Positions 23,911 through 35,947 of a DNA stretch of 64,000 nt are shown in pieces. Every line of letters begins with the position of its first letter. The first letter of the stretch is position 1. Source of the DNA: Symbiodinium sp. CCMP2592 (Eukaryota; Sar; Dinophyceae; Suessiales; Symbiodiniaceae); contig CAJNDT010003868.1 in the NCBI GenBank assembly GCA_905221615.1, positions 600,001 through 664,000 of the forward strand, read 5' to 3'. Both the position numbers and the translations under genes were made by a program. The notes under the pieces are model-generated. The model saw only the letters and a program-made list of their open reading frames with translations. It did not search any database and was not told the origin of the DNA.

Positions 23911-24139
23911 CAGCTTTCGGGCCAAAGGGCTTAGGGATTGGGGAGACGGGTTTATGGAATTGGGGGGCCGGGTTTTTGGGTTCAGGGTTGGGGTTTAGAT
24001 CCCCACGCCGACTAATTAATGTATAACAGGGGGCCCCTCCTCAACACCCGAACTTCACCCAACATCTTGAAGTGGCTCCGACAATCACAGATTTAATGTC
24101 AGAACTGTTGATCCACAATAGGTTGAATCCTCTGGGTGC

Positions 24140-25117
24140 ATGGAACTTCAGCCGGCGATAGATGGATATGCTCCTGTTCTAAGGATACTTACGTCAAATA
24201 CTTTTAGAGATGCTCCATGGATTCTGCTTGACATCTGGGCACGAGGTCCTGCCAGCCATGGGTGGGGAGCCATTTCCATGCTTCAACTTGAGCCTCTAGC
24301 TTTTTTGTTGCTCGTGCTGTACATGTCATTGTCAACTCAAGCATCCGTCAGAGAGGCAGAGAGAGAGAGCTAAAGACATGTGCAAGATCTTGACGTCGGG
24401 AGTGTGTGAGGAGTTCGTTGTTGCGATCAAATCCCGTGCGCGCTAGTTGCCTGCTTGTGACTCCTTGTAGCATTCCTTTGGGGCGGTCGCAGGAGCTGTG
24501 TTTTGAGATTGGCTGTTGAGGCGGAGGCCTCCAAAGAACAAGGTTCGTGTGGAGGTCGAGAGCGGTACATGGGGTGCAAACGCAACGGGCAGTGGCTCAT
24601 CCTTGCATTTGGGGAGGGCAAGGGGCGGTGTTTCCTGTAGAGTGTCAGCATCACGGACAGTTTGTGAGGTTTGCTACCCAAGTACCGCGAAGAGCTCATG
24701 GACAACCTTCACACCGACAGATACATCCCCCCAGCATGGCGACGTCTGTGATAGATTGTGATTGGTAAGACGTTAGGAGAAATACCAGCAGCGGGAATGC
24801 AGGGCAACTGACTGAGGATTGTGTCTATAGAGTAAGACTTCGGCGAAACACATTCACTTTACATGAAGCAAAGCCGGCCCGGTAGCTGTTCTGAGGCATC
24901 AAATATAGAGATTGTTCATCGCATTTGTGCCCTTTTGGTGCTCGTCTCCCAAGTTATGCCGCTATTCCACGGGCTTACAAGCGATGAAATTCGCAATGCA
25001 TCATCACAGGACTCACCTCGGGGATCTGAAAGTGGATCCCCTGAACAGAGTATCATTGCGCAAGTGCGAAAGCAAAGATGCATTCCTGCCACTGCTTTGC
25101 TTCTGCATCCAGTTTCC
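24140..25117. other. Non-repetitive stretch without clear gene
   Basis: Several 70-100 codon ORFs lie here (24140-24373, 24516-24761, 24863-25174, and 24427-24705 on the minus strand). None shows a domain or a coherent splice pattern. Base composition is closer to the genic part of the window, so a decayed gene is possible. Confidence 0.35.
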
Positions 25118-25299
25118 ATTAGGTTTAAGTTTGTTTGCAGGTTTAAGCTTAGGGTCCTGAACCCTAAACCCTAAACCCTAAACCCCTAAACCCTAAACCC
25201 TAAACCCTAAACCCCTAAACCCTAAACCCTAAACCCCTAAACCCTAAACCCTAAACCAATCATTAGGTTTAAGCTTGTTTGCAGGTTTAAGCTTAGGGT
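25118..25299. repeat. CCCTAAA array flanked by a 38-bp direct repeat
   Basis: Positions 25118-25155 and 25262-25299 are the same 38-bp sequence with one mismatch (attaggtttaag...ttagggt). Between them lies a clean CCCTAAA/CCCCTAAA array at about 25158-25257. The array units are plant/dinoflagellate-type telomere repeats. Confidence 0.85.
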
Positions 25300-25336
25300 T
25301 GACAGCCGAGGTCTGAGGTTTTTTGGTTGTTTACAT

Positions 25337-25407
25337 AATAATAATAATAATAACAATAATAATAATAGTAATAATAGTAATAATAGTAATAATAGTAATA
25401 ATAGTAA
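25337..25407. repeat. (AAT)n / (AGT AAT)n microsatellite
   Basis: A trinucleotide tract starting ataataataat and shifting to a TAGTAATAA pattern. Confidence 0.9.
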
Positions 25408-25824
25408 TTTATGTTCAGGTGTCAAAATTTGTGTTTGTCATGGGAGTCCTGTTTTCTAAACGGAGAGTTGCAAGTCCCTGAAACAGCTGCTCGTGTAGCC
25501 GGACTTGTGTACAATTTGCTAAGCCTGCGGATCCAAGACCTCTTCAGAACCCAAGGTCGCCCTATAAAGCAACAAGTGTACAATATTATCATACTGCAAG
25601 CCTGTCGCAAATTTCACATTCCTGAACTCTATAACCCAAGGGCCCTAAACCAAAAACCCAAAATTTACGCCGTAAGCTATTTTAAACTATCAAAACATTG
25701 TTTTGTTGGAGGGCTCCTATAGACTCACGTAAGCCTTTGTCATCAGAACCTGGAAACAACTAGGTGAAATTAGTTCCTGAAGTCTTTAACGGTCTTTAAC
25801 CTCACCCTAAGGCTCCATGTGCCC

Positions 25825-25933
25825 ATATGGGTGGTTGTCAAAATTAGGGTCCCTTTTTGGGTACCTTAAATATTAGGTGCCGTATTATAATATGAACCCC
25901 AAAAGGGACCATAATTTTGACAACCATCCATAT
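25825..25933. mobile_element. Hairpin/MITE family C, copy 1
   Basis: The terminal arms atatgggtggttgtcaaaat and attttgacaaccatccatat are inverted complements with few mismatches. A second copy is at 51998-52106 and a remnant is at 23833. Confidence 0.8.
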
Positions 25934-27764
25934 CGTAGAGAAATGAGGCCTCACAGGCGCCCTTACAGGCACTTCAAGGCCTAAGTGGATACACTGTAGA
26001 AGCTGCCCAGAGCTGGACCTACGGTAAGACATGAGCCCGTTTGTTTGAAGTTTCCACGCCAAGGGTCCATGTGCCCATCAGGGTGACTGTAGAGAGTTCC
26101 GTGCAGGTTTCGTTTACTTTAAGGGTGCGTAAGGGTATTATAAGGATTTAGGGTATACCTCAGAAGAAAAATCTTCTATCATGTATACTTCGGCCTTAAA
26201 GAACTTCGTACTTTGGTGCTTTGGGGCGAAAGTACACATACTGTGTAATATAATAGTAGTGGTAAATATCGAAAAACTTTGGGCCAAAAGCTTGCTAAGT
26301 AGCGAACTTCGCAATTGTGATAGAACCTGTCAGTTCTGATAGAACCCGTCAATGACTGTAAAGCCTGTGTAAATACGTAGAATCGCAGTTTACGCGTGAT
26401 GACAGCATCACAAACCCGTGGCAAACCCCCTAGCCGACTCTACCTGGACCCCAAACCCAAAGGACCCATATAGTAGGTACTTAAGCCTTTAAAGGGGTCC
26501 TTATATAGCTACTTTCCGGCCTCAGTCTTTACTATAAGGGTACATGGAGCCTGAGGAAAAGTATGTAGAATAGTGGCCCTTTTATGGGTTTTGGTTAAGT
26601 ATTTTACCTACTGTTGGGGTTTAGGTAGCACCTTTTATGGTTAAGCCCTTGAATCTATAGGTCTGAGAACCAATAGTTAACACAATGCCACCTGTGATGT
26701 AACCATCTGATGCATTGTCAGTGCGGCCCTCAAGTAGACCCTTTAAACCTTCAACCCGACCCTAACAAACCTCTCCAACCTCCTAATCACGCCGTATCTT
26801 AACGGAGCCCTTAAAGAAGCCTGCAAGGAATCCTTAACGGAACCCGTTGAAGGAACCCTGAAAGGAACCCGAAGAATCCTCCACCTGCTGCAGGGCTCCA
26901 GCGCCGCCTCCTGTGACCCGGGTCGGGCTCTCTGGAGACGTTGTGTTTTATACGTGGGCCTTACATGGCCTTGCTGGTTACAAGAGGGTGTCTTCATGGG
27001 TTCCCTTAAAGGATTCCTTCAAGGATTTCTTCAGGCCTGGTTTCAAGAGCTCCTTTTATTGTACGGTTTTCTACGAAGCATAGAGATCTAGCACAGGGGC
27101 ACTGCCCATAATAATTACAGTAAGGGTTCATAGTACACTACAGGGTCCTTGTGACACGGAATCTCGAACAAAAAAAGTGCCAGAGTTAGAAATTACTCAT
27201 GTTCGCTCCCAGGTTCGTGTTGGAGTTTCGCGTTTGAGGTTTCGGGTTTGGGATCTGGGGCGTGCGAGGGTTTGGTTTAGGTTTCAGGGCTCCGTTGCTG
27301 ATTGCACTTCGCAGCCAGGGCTCCTAACCGATACATGCGGGTTTAGGGTTTATGGGTATCCCGACCAGAGCCGGTACAGCAATCCATAGTTTGGGATTCA
27401 TGACTACTCGGACGCTGAAGGAATACCGAAAGCCCAAACTCTAAACCGAAAGAACTCCAACGCAACTTATAAGAACACCTCATGGCAAATCCGCAGACAA
27501 AGATGAACCAACAGAGCCTAAGGGCCTATATACTCGTCATGTAATTTATACTTTGGGCTCAACCTAGTCCATATATGGGTACTTGAGGGGCTATTTACCT
27601 ATTTATATACTACATGGGTGCAGTACATGGACCCTGATACCCTACGCCCTAATCCCTTATAGCATAGTATATTAAGTACCTTAGAGGGGCCCCTTCAGGA
27701 ACCCGTTAAGAGGTACATGGACCCTTACCCTAAGGCTCCAAATGGCCCAAAAGCCTTATATCAT

Positions 27765-27825
27765 ATGGCCTTTACGCCAAAAAGCCTTATATCATATGGC
27801 CTTTAGGCCAAAAAGCCTTAAAATA
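27765..27825. repeat. Tandem duplication of a 33-bp unit
   Basis: The unit aaaaagccttatatcatatg plus gcctttaggcc occurs nearly twice, and a third partial copy (aaaaagccttaaaatatga) follows. Confidence 0.75.
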
Positions 27826-28552
27826 TGAGTCCTTAGAGCCTTAGGGTTAGAGAGCCAACGAGGTCATGCCCTCAGCGCCACCTGCTGCCGTGTCCCGGCT
27901 GGCGCGTGCCCAGCGTACCGAGCGGGTTGAGCGCATCGAGAGGGAGGCAGATCTTTGAATTTGATTTGTTGTTGGGGGTGGGTGGGAGGGGGGGGAGACG
28001 AGGTTTAGATGATTTGGTGGTTTGGCATTTTGGGTTTTGGGGGTTACTGAGTTGTACGAAGTTTTGTGGGTGTTGAGGTCTTATAGTGTGGGGCTTGGGC
28101 TGAGTGTTTGGGAGCCAGGTCGGATAGTGCATTTTTGTTGGTCAGCTTAGTAACCTTCTAATTTAGGAAAATATGAGGGTCGTAGTGTTTTCCAACAGTA
28201 GTACCATACTTCAAGGTTCCTCCGCATATTCATAGTCCTGCTAGTACATGGAGCCTCAGGGACCGCACCACAAACAGGACAACCGCCAACTGGTGAGGGT
28301 GTGGAGGGTTGCGAAGCCTATGTTCCTCGGCTGCAAGCACAACCTTGAGCAGCAAGCCCCTGAACCCGATACGTGTCAACCCCTAATCACTGTCCCCAGA
28401 CCCGCCCTTTCAATGAAGGCCTTATGGTCCTTCATAGTGGATAGTGGATACTTACGCTCTGATAAGGGGTAGTTGGTGGGGCTTTTGGTAGACCCCTGAA
28501 CCCCACGCAAACCCCTGCCAACGCCTCCAAAGCATCCAAAGCGAGCCGGGAC

Positions 28553-28661
28553 CCAGAGACTCCAAAACCCCTTAATTAAGGAATATACCTTAAATCATAT
28601 TTGGGATCTTATTATAATTTAAGGTATATATTCCTTATTTAGGAGGTTTTGGAGTCTCTGG
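28553..28661. repeat. Hairpin element
   Basis: The left arm ccagagactccaaaacccct pairs with aggttttggagtctctgg ending at 28661. Inner arms ttaaggaatataccttaaat / atttaaggtatatattcctt extend the pairing. Confidence 0.75.
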
Positions 28662-29538
28662 GGAACCCCAGCCCTGCATCCTACTAATGCTACAGCCGCC
28701 GTATAGAACCCATGAAGACGGAGAGCAATCCGGGAGTTCTACATCCATGAAGCCGTAAAGCCTTAAAGCACGAGAATCTGAACTCCCAACCCATGAACCC
28801 TAAGTTCCAAGTCTCTAGAACTCTGCAGCCATGACTCTGTGAACCTACCCGAAATGCTCCGGGGCCTTTCGTAGTATGTGCGGTCGACTACAAGGTTTCC
28901 TACATTAGGGCTTTAGGGCTCCAGGTTCAGGATTGATACTGATGCAGGTTTCCGACGATTAGGCTTAACCCCAACACCCTCCCCAAGCCCTAAACGCAAA
29001 GTCCTGGCACCCTAAACCCGAGGCCCTGAGTGGAACACACCCCCGAAAACCCTGCACCCTGAACCCAAGCTGCAGGAGCGACCTGAGCGTGTGGAGAGGG
29101 CAGGGGCCTGAACGAGCTTGGCACCATTTCGGTATTCAACACCCGGGCTCTTTACCTTGGGTACTAAATGAACCCTTTAAGGTTCATATATACTATCTTG
29201 GGATTCATAGTAATTATAGGGGTCCTTGGGCCCTAGGCATAATGGTCATCTGGTCCCCAAAGTACAGCTGGCGCAATTACCACTCTGGTTTCTGGGTTTT
29301 TGCTGACATTGCAGTATGACAATAATAAACGGGCCAAGTGGGGACTCAATGTCTAATATTCCAGACGTGTCGGTTGAGATTTCTTTCTAACTTCATGGTT
29401 CCTAGTCAGTCGTATAACCCGACATAGCCCTACTAGGTCTAGTATGTAGGTGATTGAGGGCTTCGGTTTAGGGGTTGGGGTTGACTTTTCAGAAAGATTC
29501 ACCTGAGGACAGTAGCAGTGCTTGGAAAGGAGCCCAGC

Positions 29539-29635
29539 GGGTCCAAGTACCCAAATAGTAGGGTTTTAGATCCCAAAATCCATACCCTGAATGGTTTTTG
29601 GACCTTGAAACCCTACTATTTGGGTACTTGGACCC
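29539..29635. repeat. Hairpin element
   Basis: The arm gggtccaagtacccaaatag, extended by tagggttt, pairs with its complement ending gggtacttggaccc at 29635. Confidence 0.75.
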
Positions 29636-29722
29636 TTAAGGGAGGTTTAGGGTTTAGGATTTAGGGTTTAGGGTTTAGCTTCAGCGCCTTTGGTCTGAAG
29701 GTACTTCTAAAGAAGGGCAATG

Positions 29723-29859
29723 TACTTGGAGGGTCGGGGGAGTTAGTAAGTAGGTAGTAAGTAGACTTATAAGTACCCTAAAAGGGACCCTGATTGGGGT
29801 TATGATACTTATAAGTCTTTAAAAATAACCAGTTACTAGGTCCCCCGACCCTCCAAGTA
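29723..29859. mobile_element. MITE family B, copy 1
   Basis: TA + CTTGGAGGGTCGGGGGAGTT at the left pairs with the inverted ..CCCCCGACCCTCCAAG + TA at the right. It is clearly related to family A by arm pattern (CTTGGA.GG..., TTAGTAAGTAGG). Other copies are at 34665 and 38074. Confidence 0.8.
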
Positions 29860-29937
29860 GGGGCCGTCGTTATTACTTTAGGGTGTTACCGGTAACGCGA
29901 GGAGCTTGGGGGGGCCCCAACCTCCTCTTTCGGATCT

Positions 29938-30045
29938 CGCAGGGTTTAGGGTTTAGGGGTTTAGGGTTTAGGGGTTTAGGGGTTTAGGGTTTAGGGGTTT
30001 AGGGTTTAGGGTTTAGGGGTTTAGGGTTTAGGGTTTAGGGTTTAC
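29938..30045. repeat. TTTAGGG interstitial array
   Basis: More than a dozen TTTAGGG or TTTAGGGG units, mostly intact. A smaller TTTAGGG/TTTAGGA run lies at 29645-29678. Confidence 0.9.
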
Positions 30046-30079
30046 GATTTAAGGTTTGGGGTTTCGGGTCCTTCTTTCC

Positions 30080-30197
30080 CAGACCCCCGGGAGGATCCAG
30101 AAAGTAGATCCCCTAATTTGGGGGCCCTATACTACTAAGGGTACTTTATAGGAACTCCCATTAAGGCATCTACTTTTTGGATCCTCCCGGGGGTCTG
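30080..30197. repeat. Hairpin element
   Basis: cagacccccgggaggatcca at the left pairs with tggatcctcccgggggtctg ending at 30197. Further pairing continues (gaaagtagat / atctactttt). Confidence 0.75.
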
Positions 30198-31967
30198 GGT
30201 GGGAGTCATATACTATGTCGCTTTTTTAAACGTCAACCCAAAGGGTTCTCAAATTGAATGTGGATGGGTGCCACTCAGGGTCTTAATTATGGGCTTAGCA
30301 TCTTTTATCGAGCCCCACGAGAACTCGTATTGAAATCCGTAAAAGCCCTATACACTCCCGAACTATCAACCAGTTTTAGCTCCCGGGTGCCGGGCTTATC
30401 TTGCCAGCTCCATGTGCCTATACAATACATGCTTAAGCCTTAAAGCTCAGAGGCCCACCCCTCTGTCCCTGAACCACAAAACTTGGCCCCAAACGCTAAA
30501 TTCTAGACTCTAGCCGAAAACATGTACCTTCAGGGAGCCACAGAAACAAAACCAGACACCGTTAGAAGAACCCTGCAGTGGCAGACATGTCACATGAAAT
30601 AAATCCTCAGCTACAAGCTCGAATCCTTTTGTGGGGAGACAGAGCCCTACACCCGATAAGACCCAATAGGCCCATGTGCGGGTCAACACAGTGGAGAACA
30701 TCTCAACCCTCTAATATGGACTCAGAAGACCATGTCGAGGTGGAGCGCACAGAAAAGACGGCATCGACCCGCAAGAGCATCAGGGTCTGCAATGCACCTT
30801 GGACGGGGCGTATAGTGTTTAGGGGTTAGTAAGTTAGGGCTCTGGGCTTTGGTGTAATACTGTAGGGTTCAGGGTCCAGGATTGCAGGGCCTCTTGGTAG
30901 TAGAGTAGGTGCCCTTTAACCTTTTTTGTGAGAGAGGGGGGGGTACTATACGCCATAACCACTGTATCATCCCAGAAGTTGTTCTAGGATACTGGACAGG
31001 TAATTTGTAAGGGCTTGCTGCATTCCTTGTTGTTTGTTTTTTACATTTTCTGTTTCACAGTCAGCATGCTTTGGGCAAAGCCACTACACCATTGTCTGGT
31101 CCAGCTTCAAGGGCTGCTGACGAGTAGTCTCTTGCAGACATGCTCTGTACTGCCGAGAGAGACAGATTGAACCCCAGTGTTTAGGGTTTAGGTTGTTCTC
31201 TTTTTACGCAAGGTGTGATCAGGGTTTTCGAGTACAACTTCATAAGGTTGCGATGAGATCCCTTCAAGGCTATCTGACTTTCTTAAAGTATTTGTCACAA
31301 AGGGTTCTATAAGTTTTCTTGTGATTCCTTCACTTGGGTTTACATAGAATTTGCTTGAGGTGCCAAAGAACCTGGATGACCGCGACATCCAGGAGGCTGA
31401 AGGGATTCTTCCCCGGTTTGGCTTTTATGTGCAATGAGCAATAAAGGTTTCCATACTAATGGATATAAGTTGTTTCACGGTTATGGGTGTTGCAATGATT
31501 CTAGAAGGATTTCGTATCTTGTGTTGTTGCTTGGACTTTGCGTGAAGGGCTTGTTGAGTCGACATCTCGCTATCAGCGTTGAGCTTCATGGTGCAGGTGA
31601 TGGATCCTGGTTGGAGTATGTGCAACATTTTTGGGAGTTGTGATCAATGCCCATGTCCAAAGCATAACAACGCAAAGGCTCTCGACAAAGATGTGTGATG
31701 CTGTGTCCTAGTAACTGATGTAGGAGCGCCTGGCTCCCCAAACCCTAATCCTTTAAACCCAAACCCTAACCTTGAAGCCTGAACCTTGCACCTCAAACCC
31801 CAACCCCTCGAAACTCAACCCTTAACCCCAAGACTTTATGGAACCCTAGATGAATCCTGCCAAAGGAAGCATCAAAAGCAAGTCTCTGTGCGTCCAGGCC
31901 TTTGAAGACATCGGCCGGGTGACGAAATGCGAGGTCTGTGACCCGAACCCAAAGGGTCCGAGTAGGT

Positions 31968-32062
31968 TTAGGGTTGAGGGTTTAGGGTTTAGGGTTCAGG
32001 GTTTAGGGTTTAGGGTTGCGGGTTTAGGGTTTAGGGTTGAGGGTTTAGGGTTTAGGGGTGGA
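31968..32062. repeat. TTTAGGG interstitial array, degenerate
   Basis: Alternating TTTAGGG and TTGAGGG/TTGCGGG units. Confidence 0.85.
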
Positions 32063-32070
32063 TGATAGAA

Positions 32071-32170
32071 ATCCTGCAATACCCATAATAAGGAATATAC
32101 CATACTTCCCATAGTTTAGGGTCCTTAAGGTAATGCAGGATTTATACCATCAACAGTATCACTATGGTAT
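32071..32170. repeat. Repeat family I, copy 1
   Basis: It shares atcctgca...aatatacca and tagtttagggtcctt...ggtaatgcagga with 52509-52600. The ends are partly inverted (tcctgca / tgcagga). Confidence 0.7.
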
Positions 32171-33292
32171 ATACTTAGACCCCCAACATATCGTATAAGT
32201 GTACACCAGAATGATACTTGGACCCTGTGGTTAAGCCCTACATGCGTTTCAGAGTTTGGGCTTTAGGGCTTCGCATTCCGGGAGTTATATAGTGTTTATG
32301 GCGATGGTTTATACTATACTGCAATTTTGCAGCGAGCCTTTAGCGGCTTCGGCGTAGGCTAACTAGTGAATTAAGGCTTTGGATGAATGTTTCAGCAGCC
32401 AGAGACTAGCCGTCGTTTGTGGTTGCTGTGCTGCGTTGGTTTGAGCTTGAAATGGGCATGAATGTGTCGACGTTGCGGCCACCGTATTGCCAAGCTTCAA
32501 GATATTCAAAACCATCCTTGCTGTTCTGGCTGTTTTTTTACATGCTCTTATTCGGCATTGTGACAGTTTGCTGTTCCACCCGATTGTCACTGGTAGTATG
32601 CCGACAAACTCAAGCGAACTCATCGTCTCATCATAGGTTATCCGGCATTTCTACGGCTTAGACCCCGAACCGTAGGGCTCATACCCTATAAACTCCTAAA
32701 CTCTAAACCCTGGGGGCCTAGGAAGTGAAGACAACTTCTGAACTTTGCAGGTAGCTTCGAACCCCTTCCCATCGGGTTTAGGGTGAAGGGGTAGTTTCGA
32801 AGGTTCACAGTTGATGGCTTTCAGACTTAAACTTTTGTTGCTGACGGTTTTGGTGTCTAAGGAGTATGAGTAGGAAGCCACAAAGCATTCGCATCTCTCG
32901 ACTGACTCTTCCTGTCTGCCTGCCTGCCTGGCTGTTTGTTTGTCTGTCTGTCTTAGCGTCCCCAGCTGTTGCAGACCTTCAATTTGATTCAAAGGCTCCG
33001 ACCGGAAGTCTTAAACTCGCCCGAAGCATTCATCCTTGCGCGGTTCGGACAATCCGGCTTGTTTTGTAGGCTCCTATGGGAGTTTCCGAAAATTAGGGGT
33101 ACCCTTTTTTGGGGGTCCTTATAATCAGGATCCTACTATTTAGGGTACTATATTAGGGTCCCCTATTTACTTACACATTGGATCCAGTGGATGCATCGTC
33201 AGGTGGAGCGTGGTGTCGCCGTCATCACCTTTGCGAACTCCGCACATGCAAAGAAGGCCCAAAGCTGCAACTCAGGGTGCTTTATATGTGCC

Positions 33293-33416
33293 TACTTGGA
33301 AGGGCAGGGGACTTAGTAAGTAGGTTATAAGTAGGGTTATAATTGGGGTAACTCTATTTAGGGTACTTATAACTCTACTTATAACCTACTTACTAAGTCC
33401 CCTGCCCTTCCAAGTA
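33293..33416. mobile_element. MITE family A, copy 2
   Basis: Same terminal arms as the copy at 23531 (CTTGGAAGGGCAGGGGACTT), with TA at both ends. Here the arms extend to cover ttagtaagtaggttataagt on both sides. Confidence 0.85.
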
Positions 33417-33928
33417 TATGTGCCTAGGTTTCCCGCCTCAGACGCAACTGTGCTTTGATGCACCTTGTTTGTGATGAGGAGTTCGGGCATGTTAAGGGTT
33501 TAGCGGTTTTGCATGCAGGGCCTGTTTGCGACTTCATGGCTTTTCTGAATGACTTGGGTTGCGCGGTTCGGACAATCGGGCTTGTTCTGTAGGTTCCTAA
33601 CCATAATGAAGAAATCTGGTTACCCAACAGAGGGGCGGTCTAGGTGGGTAACGTCTGTGCGACGCACCCTCGACTACTTTTGGAGACTGATGCCGCCGAC
33701 CCTGCACCCTGTTGTCTGCATTCTGAACCTTGACCCGCAACTTTCATTCAAGACCAAGCTTCAAACACCCCGATATATGAGCCTCACAGCCCCCAAAGAC
33801 CAGCCCCTGAGGCAGTCTAACCCTAAACCCAAAAACCCTATTTACGGCTTAAAACCTGACCTAAACCCCCAACAAGTGGGTAAAATGATGGCCGGACATC
33901 TCTGAAAGGCAATTGTTCTACGTACTCC

Positions 33929-33990
33929 CCTAAACCCTAAACCCCTAAACCCTAAACCCTAAACCCCTAAACCCTAAACCCTAAACCCAA
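33929..33990. repeat. CCCTAAA interstitial array
   Basis: About eight CCCTAAA/CCCCTAAA units in the opposite orientation to the arrays at 29.9 and 32.0 kb. Confidence 0.9.
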
Positions 33991-34116
33991 AACCGTCAAC
34001 AGCACCCCTTGACGCCTAAGCCCTGCACCCTAAATCCTAGACCCTCCGAGCCTCCTACACCCAAAACCCTAAACTCCCCAAACCCCTGAAAAAGGCTACC
34101 AACTTAAATAGTTCAA

Positions 34117-34180
34117 GCTTATATATATATATATATATATGTATATGCTTATATATATATATGTATATATATATATATAC
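34117..34180. repeat. (TA)n tract
   Basis: Alternating TA with short ATGTATA interruptions. Confidence 0.85.
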
Positions 34181-34287
34181 CAATATTCTAAGAGGGATAG
34201 AAAGACTAGAAAGTAAAAGCAGCCCCGGTGAGGCGGTCCAGACCTTCGATCGAGGTGAGCTGAATGGCCAGACCATCTACGTCTCCA

Positions 34288-34650
34288 TCGAGGGCTGAGA
34301 TCAGGGGCTAAGGGTCTCTTTAAGGGGTCTACAGGGGTATTCCAAGGCGATTATAACGGTTTAGGGGTTATAGGGTTTAGGGCTGAGATCAGGAGTACGG
34401 TCCCTTTACGGGATCTATAAGTGTACTAGAAGGGCTTGGGGCTGAGATCAGGAGTAACTACGGGGTGACGGCGGTTAGGCTTTGGGGTTCAGGGTTTAGG
34501 GTTAAGGTTTTCGGGGGGCTGGACTTAGCATGTAGGACGTTATGGGTCCATTTGATGGATTTATGAGGGTACTATATAAGGGCTGAGATCGAGAGTAGAA
34601 ACTACGGGGTAAAGGGTCTCTTTAGGGCATGTGTAGGGATACCGTCGGGG
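34288..34650. repeat. Dispersed repeat of ggctgagatc block
   Basis: The word gggctgagatc occurs at about 34292, 34381, 34439 and 34580. It is followed by variants of aggagtac...acgg and ggtctctttaagg...ctacagggg. The copies are unevenly spaced (58-141 bp) within TTTAGGG-rich sequence. Confidence 0.65.
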
Positions 34651-34664
34651 TTTAGGGTTTAGCG

Positions 34665-34821
34665 TACTTGGAGGATCATTGGACTTAGTAAGTGGGGTTG
34701 TAAGTTATAAGTACCCGAAGTCAAGTGGAGTTACAAGTATTTTTATCTAGTACTTATTATAGTGTGACCTTATTCATAACCCCGGTTAATAGGTCTCATG
34801 ACTCATATCATCCTCCAAGTA
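34665..34821. mobile_element. MITE family B, diverged copy
   Basis: TACTTGGAGGAT at the left and ATCCTCCAAGTA at the right are inverted complements, with ttagtaagt just inside as in the other copies. Confidence 0.7.
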
Positions 34822-35483
34822 GGCAGCATCCAAAAGAAGGGCGTCATGGAAGTGTATCGGAGTTTGTGACCAAAGGACCTGCCCCTATTCTATAAACTCT
34901 AGACTGGGTAGCATAATGAGGGAGACCCCTTAAAGGGTACCCCTTCTGAACCCTACTTCTGGCTCTCTTAAAGGGGACCTTATTGTGAGGGTCTATATCC
35001 CCGAGGGTCCCCCTGATCCTAACTCCCATAGACCCACCACCCTGAACCCTTCAACATTCGCACAGAGCTTCGTGCGTGATATGGTGTTTCGGAAAAAAGC
35101 CTGAAGGCATAGTCTTAATTAGACTATTGGAGAACTTTAAACTTTTTGGCTTCATATATTTGGTCTAGCTTAAAAAGTTTGAACTTTGTTTGGGCCTGGT
35201 TATTGGAGAAGAGAGTAGTTCTGACCTGAGGGCCTGAGGGCAAGGGTTTGATTATGGCGTTTGGGGGATACCAGCCGTGAGGATGGGGGGCTCAGCATCC
35301 GCATAGTTCCGTTTAAGGGCTGTGTAAGACTTGATAAGGTTCGTACGGGGCTTATCAAGAGGGTTTAGGGTTTAGGGTCTATCCTGAGGCCTTAGTAGTT
35401 AGAGTGGGATTTGGGTGACAGTTTCGGGTTTAGGCATACGGTAATAACAGGACAAAAGGTAGCAGCAGCAGCCGTAGCAGGAG

Positions 35484-35541
35484 GAGTAGTAGTAGTAGTA
35501 GTCGTAGTAGTAGTAGTAGGTAGTAGTAGTACTAGTAGTAC

Positions 35542-35621
<80 letters not shown>

Positions 35622-35622
35622 C

Positions 35623-35668
<46 letters not shown>

Positions 35669-35699
35669 CGTAGTAGTAGTAGTAGTAGTAGTAGTAGGG
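35484..35699. repeat. (AGT)n microsatellite, about 215 bp
   Basis: A long trinucleotide tract with scattered AGTACT and GTCGTA variants. The long ORFs it creates (poly-Ser on plus, poly-Thr/Tyr on minus) are artefacts of the repeat. A related GGGAGT run follows to about 35730. Confidence 0.95.
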
Positions 35700-35876
35700 A
35701 GTAGGAGTGGGAGTGGGAGTGGGAGTGGGAGAAGGAATAGGAGTAGCAGCAGCAGCGGTAGTGATAGTAGTGGTGGTAGTGGTAGCAATACTAACCATTC
35801 CGAGCCTTACATAATGGTGCAAGTTCCCTCAGACAGTGTTAAGCTCGGGGCATGTCTTTAGGGACTACCCAGAGGG

Positions 35877-35947
35877 TCCATAGTAGTTTCTTTTTGGGAT
35901 TACCTTATAAGATTCTAAATATTAACCCCCAAAAGGAACTACTATGG
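35877..35947. mobile_element. Hairpin family J, copy 1
   Basis: ccatagtagtttctttttgg pairs with ccaaaaggaactactatgg. Copies are at 51587 and 53573. Confidence 0.75.

Larger units (their letters stand above)
20677..24139. other. Gene-poor, repeat-rich region
   Basis: I see no convincing gene. The stretch holds CCCTAAA-derived words at about 20930-21090 and 23150-23520, an AGCACCTCCC array, an AT-rich palindromic tract near 22100-22160, and hairpin elements at 22265, 23531 and 23726. A remnant of another hairpin family lies at 23833. Confidence 0.6.

Noticed and set aside
35399-35822. Long poly-Ser (plus) and poly-Thr/Tyr (minus) reading frames
   Set aside because: They are translations of the (AGT)n microsatellite, not genes.
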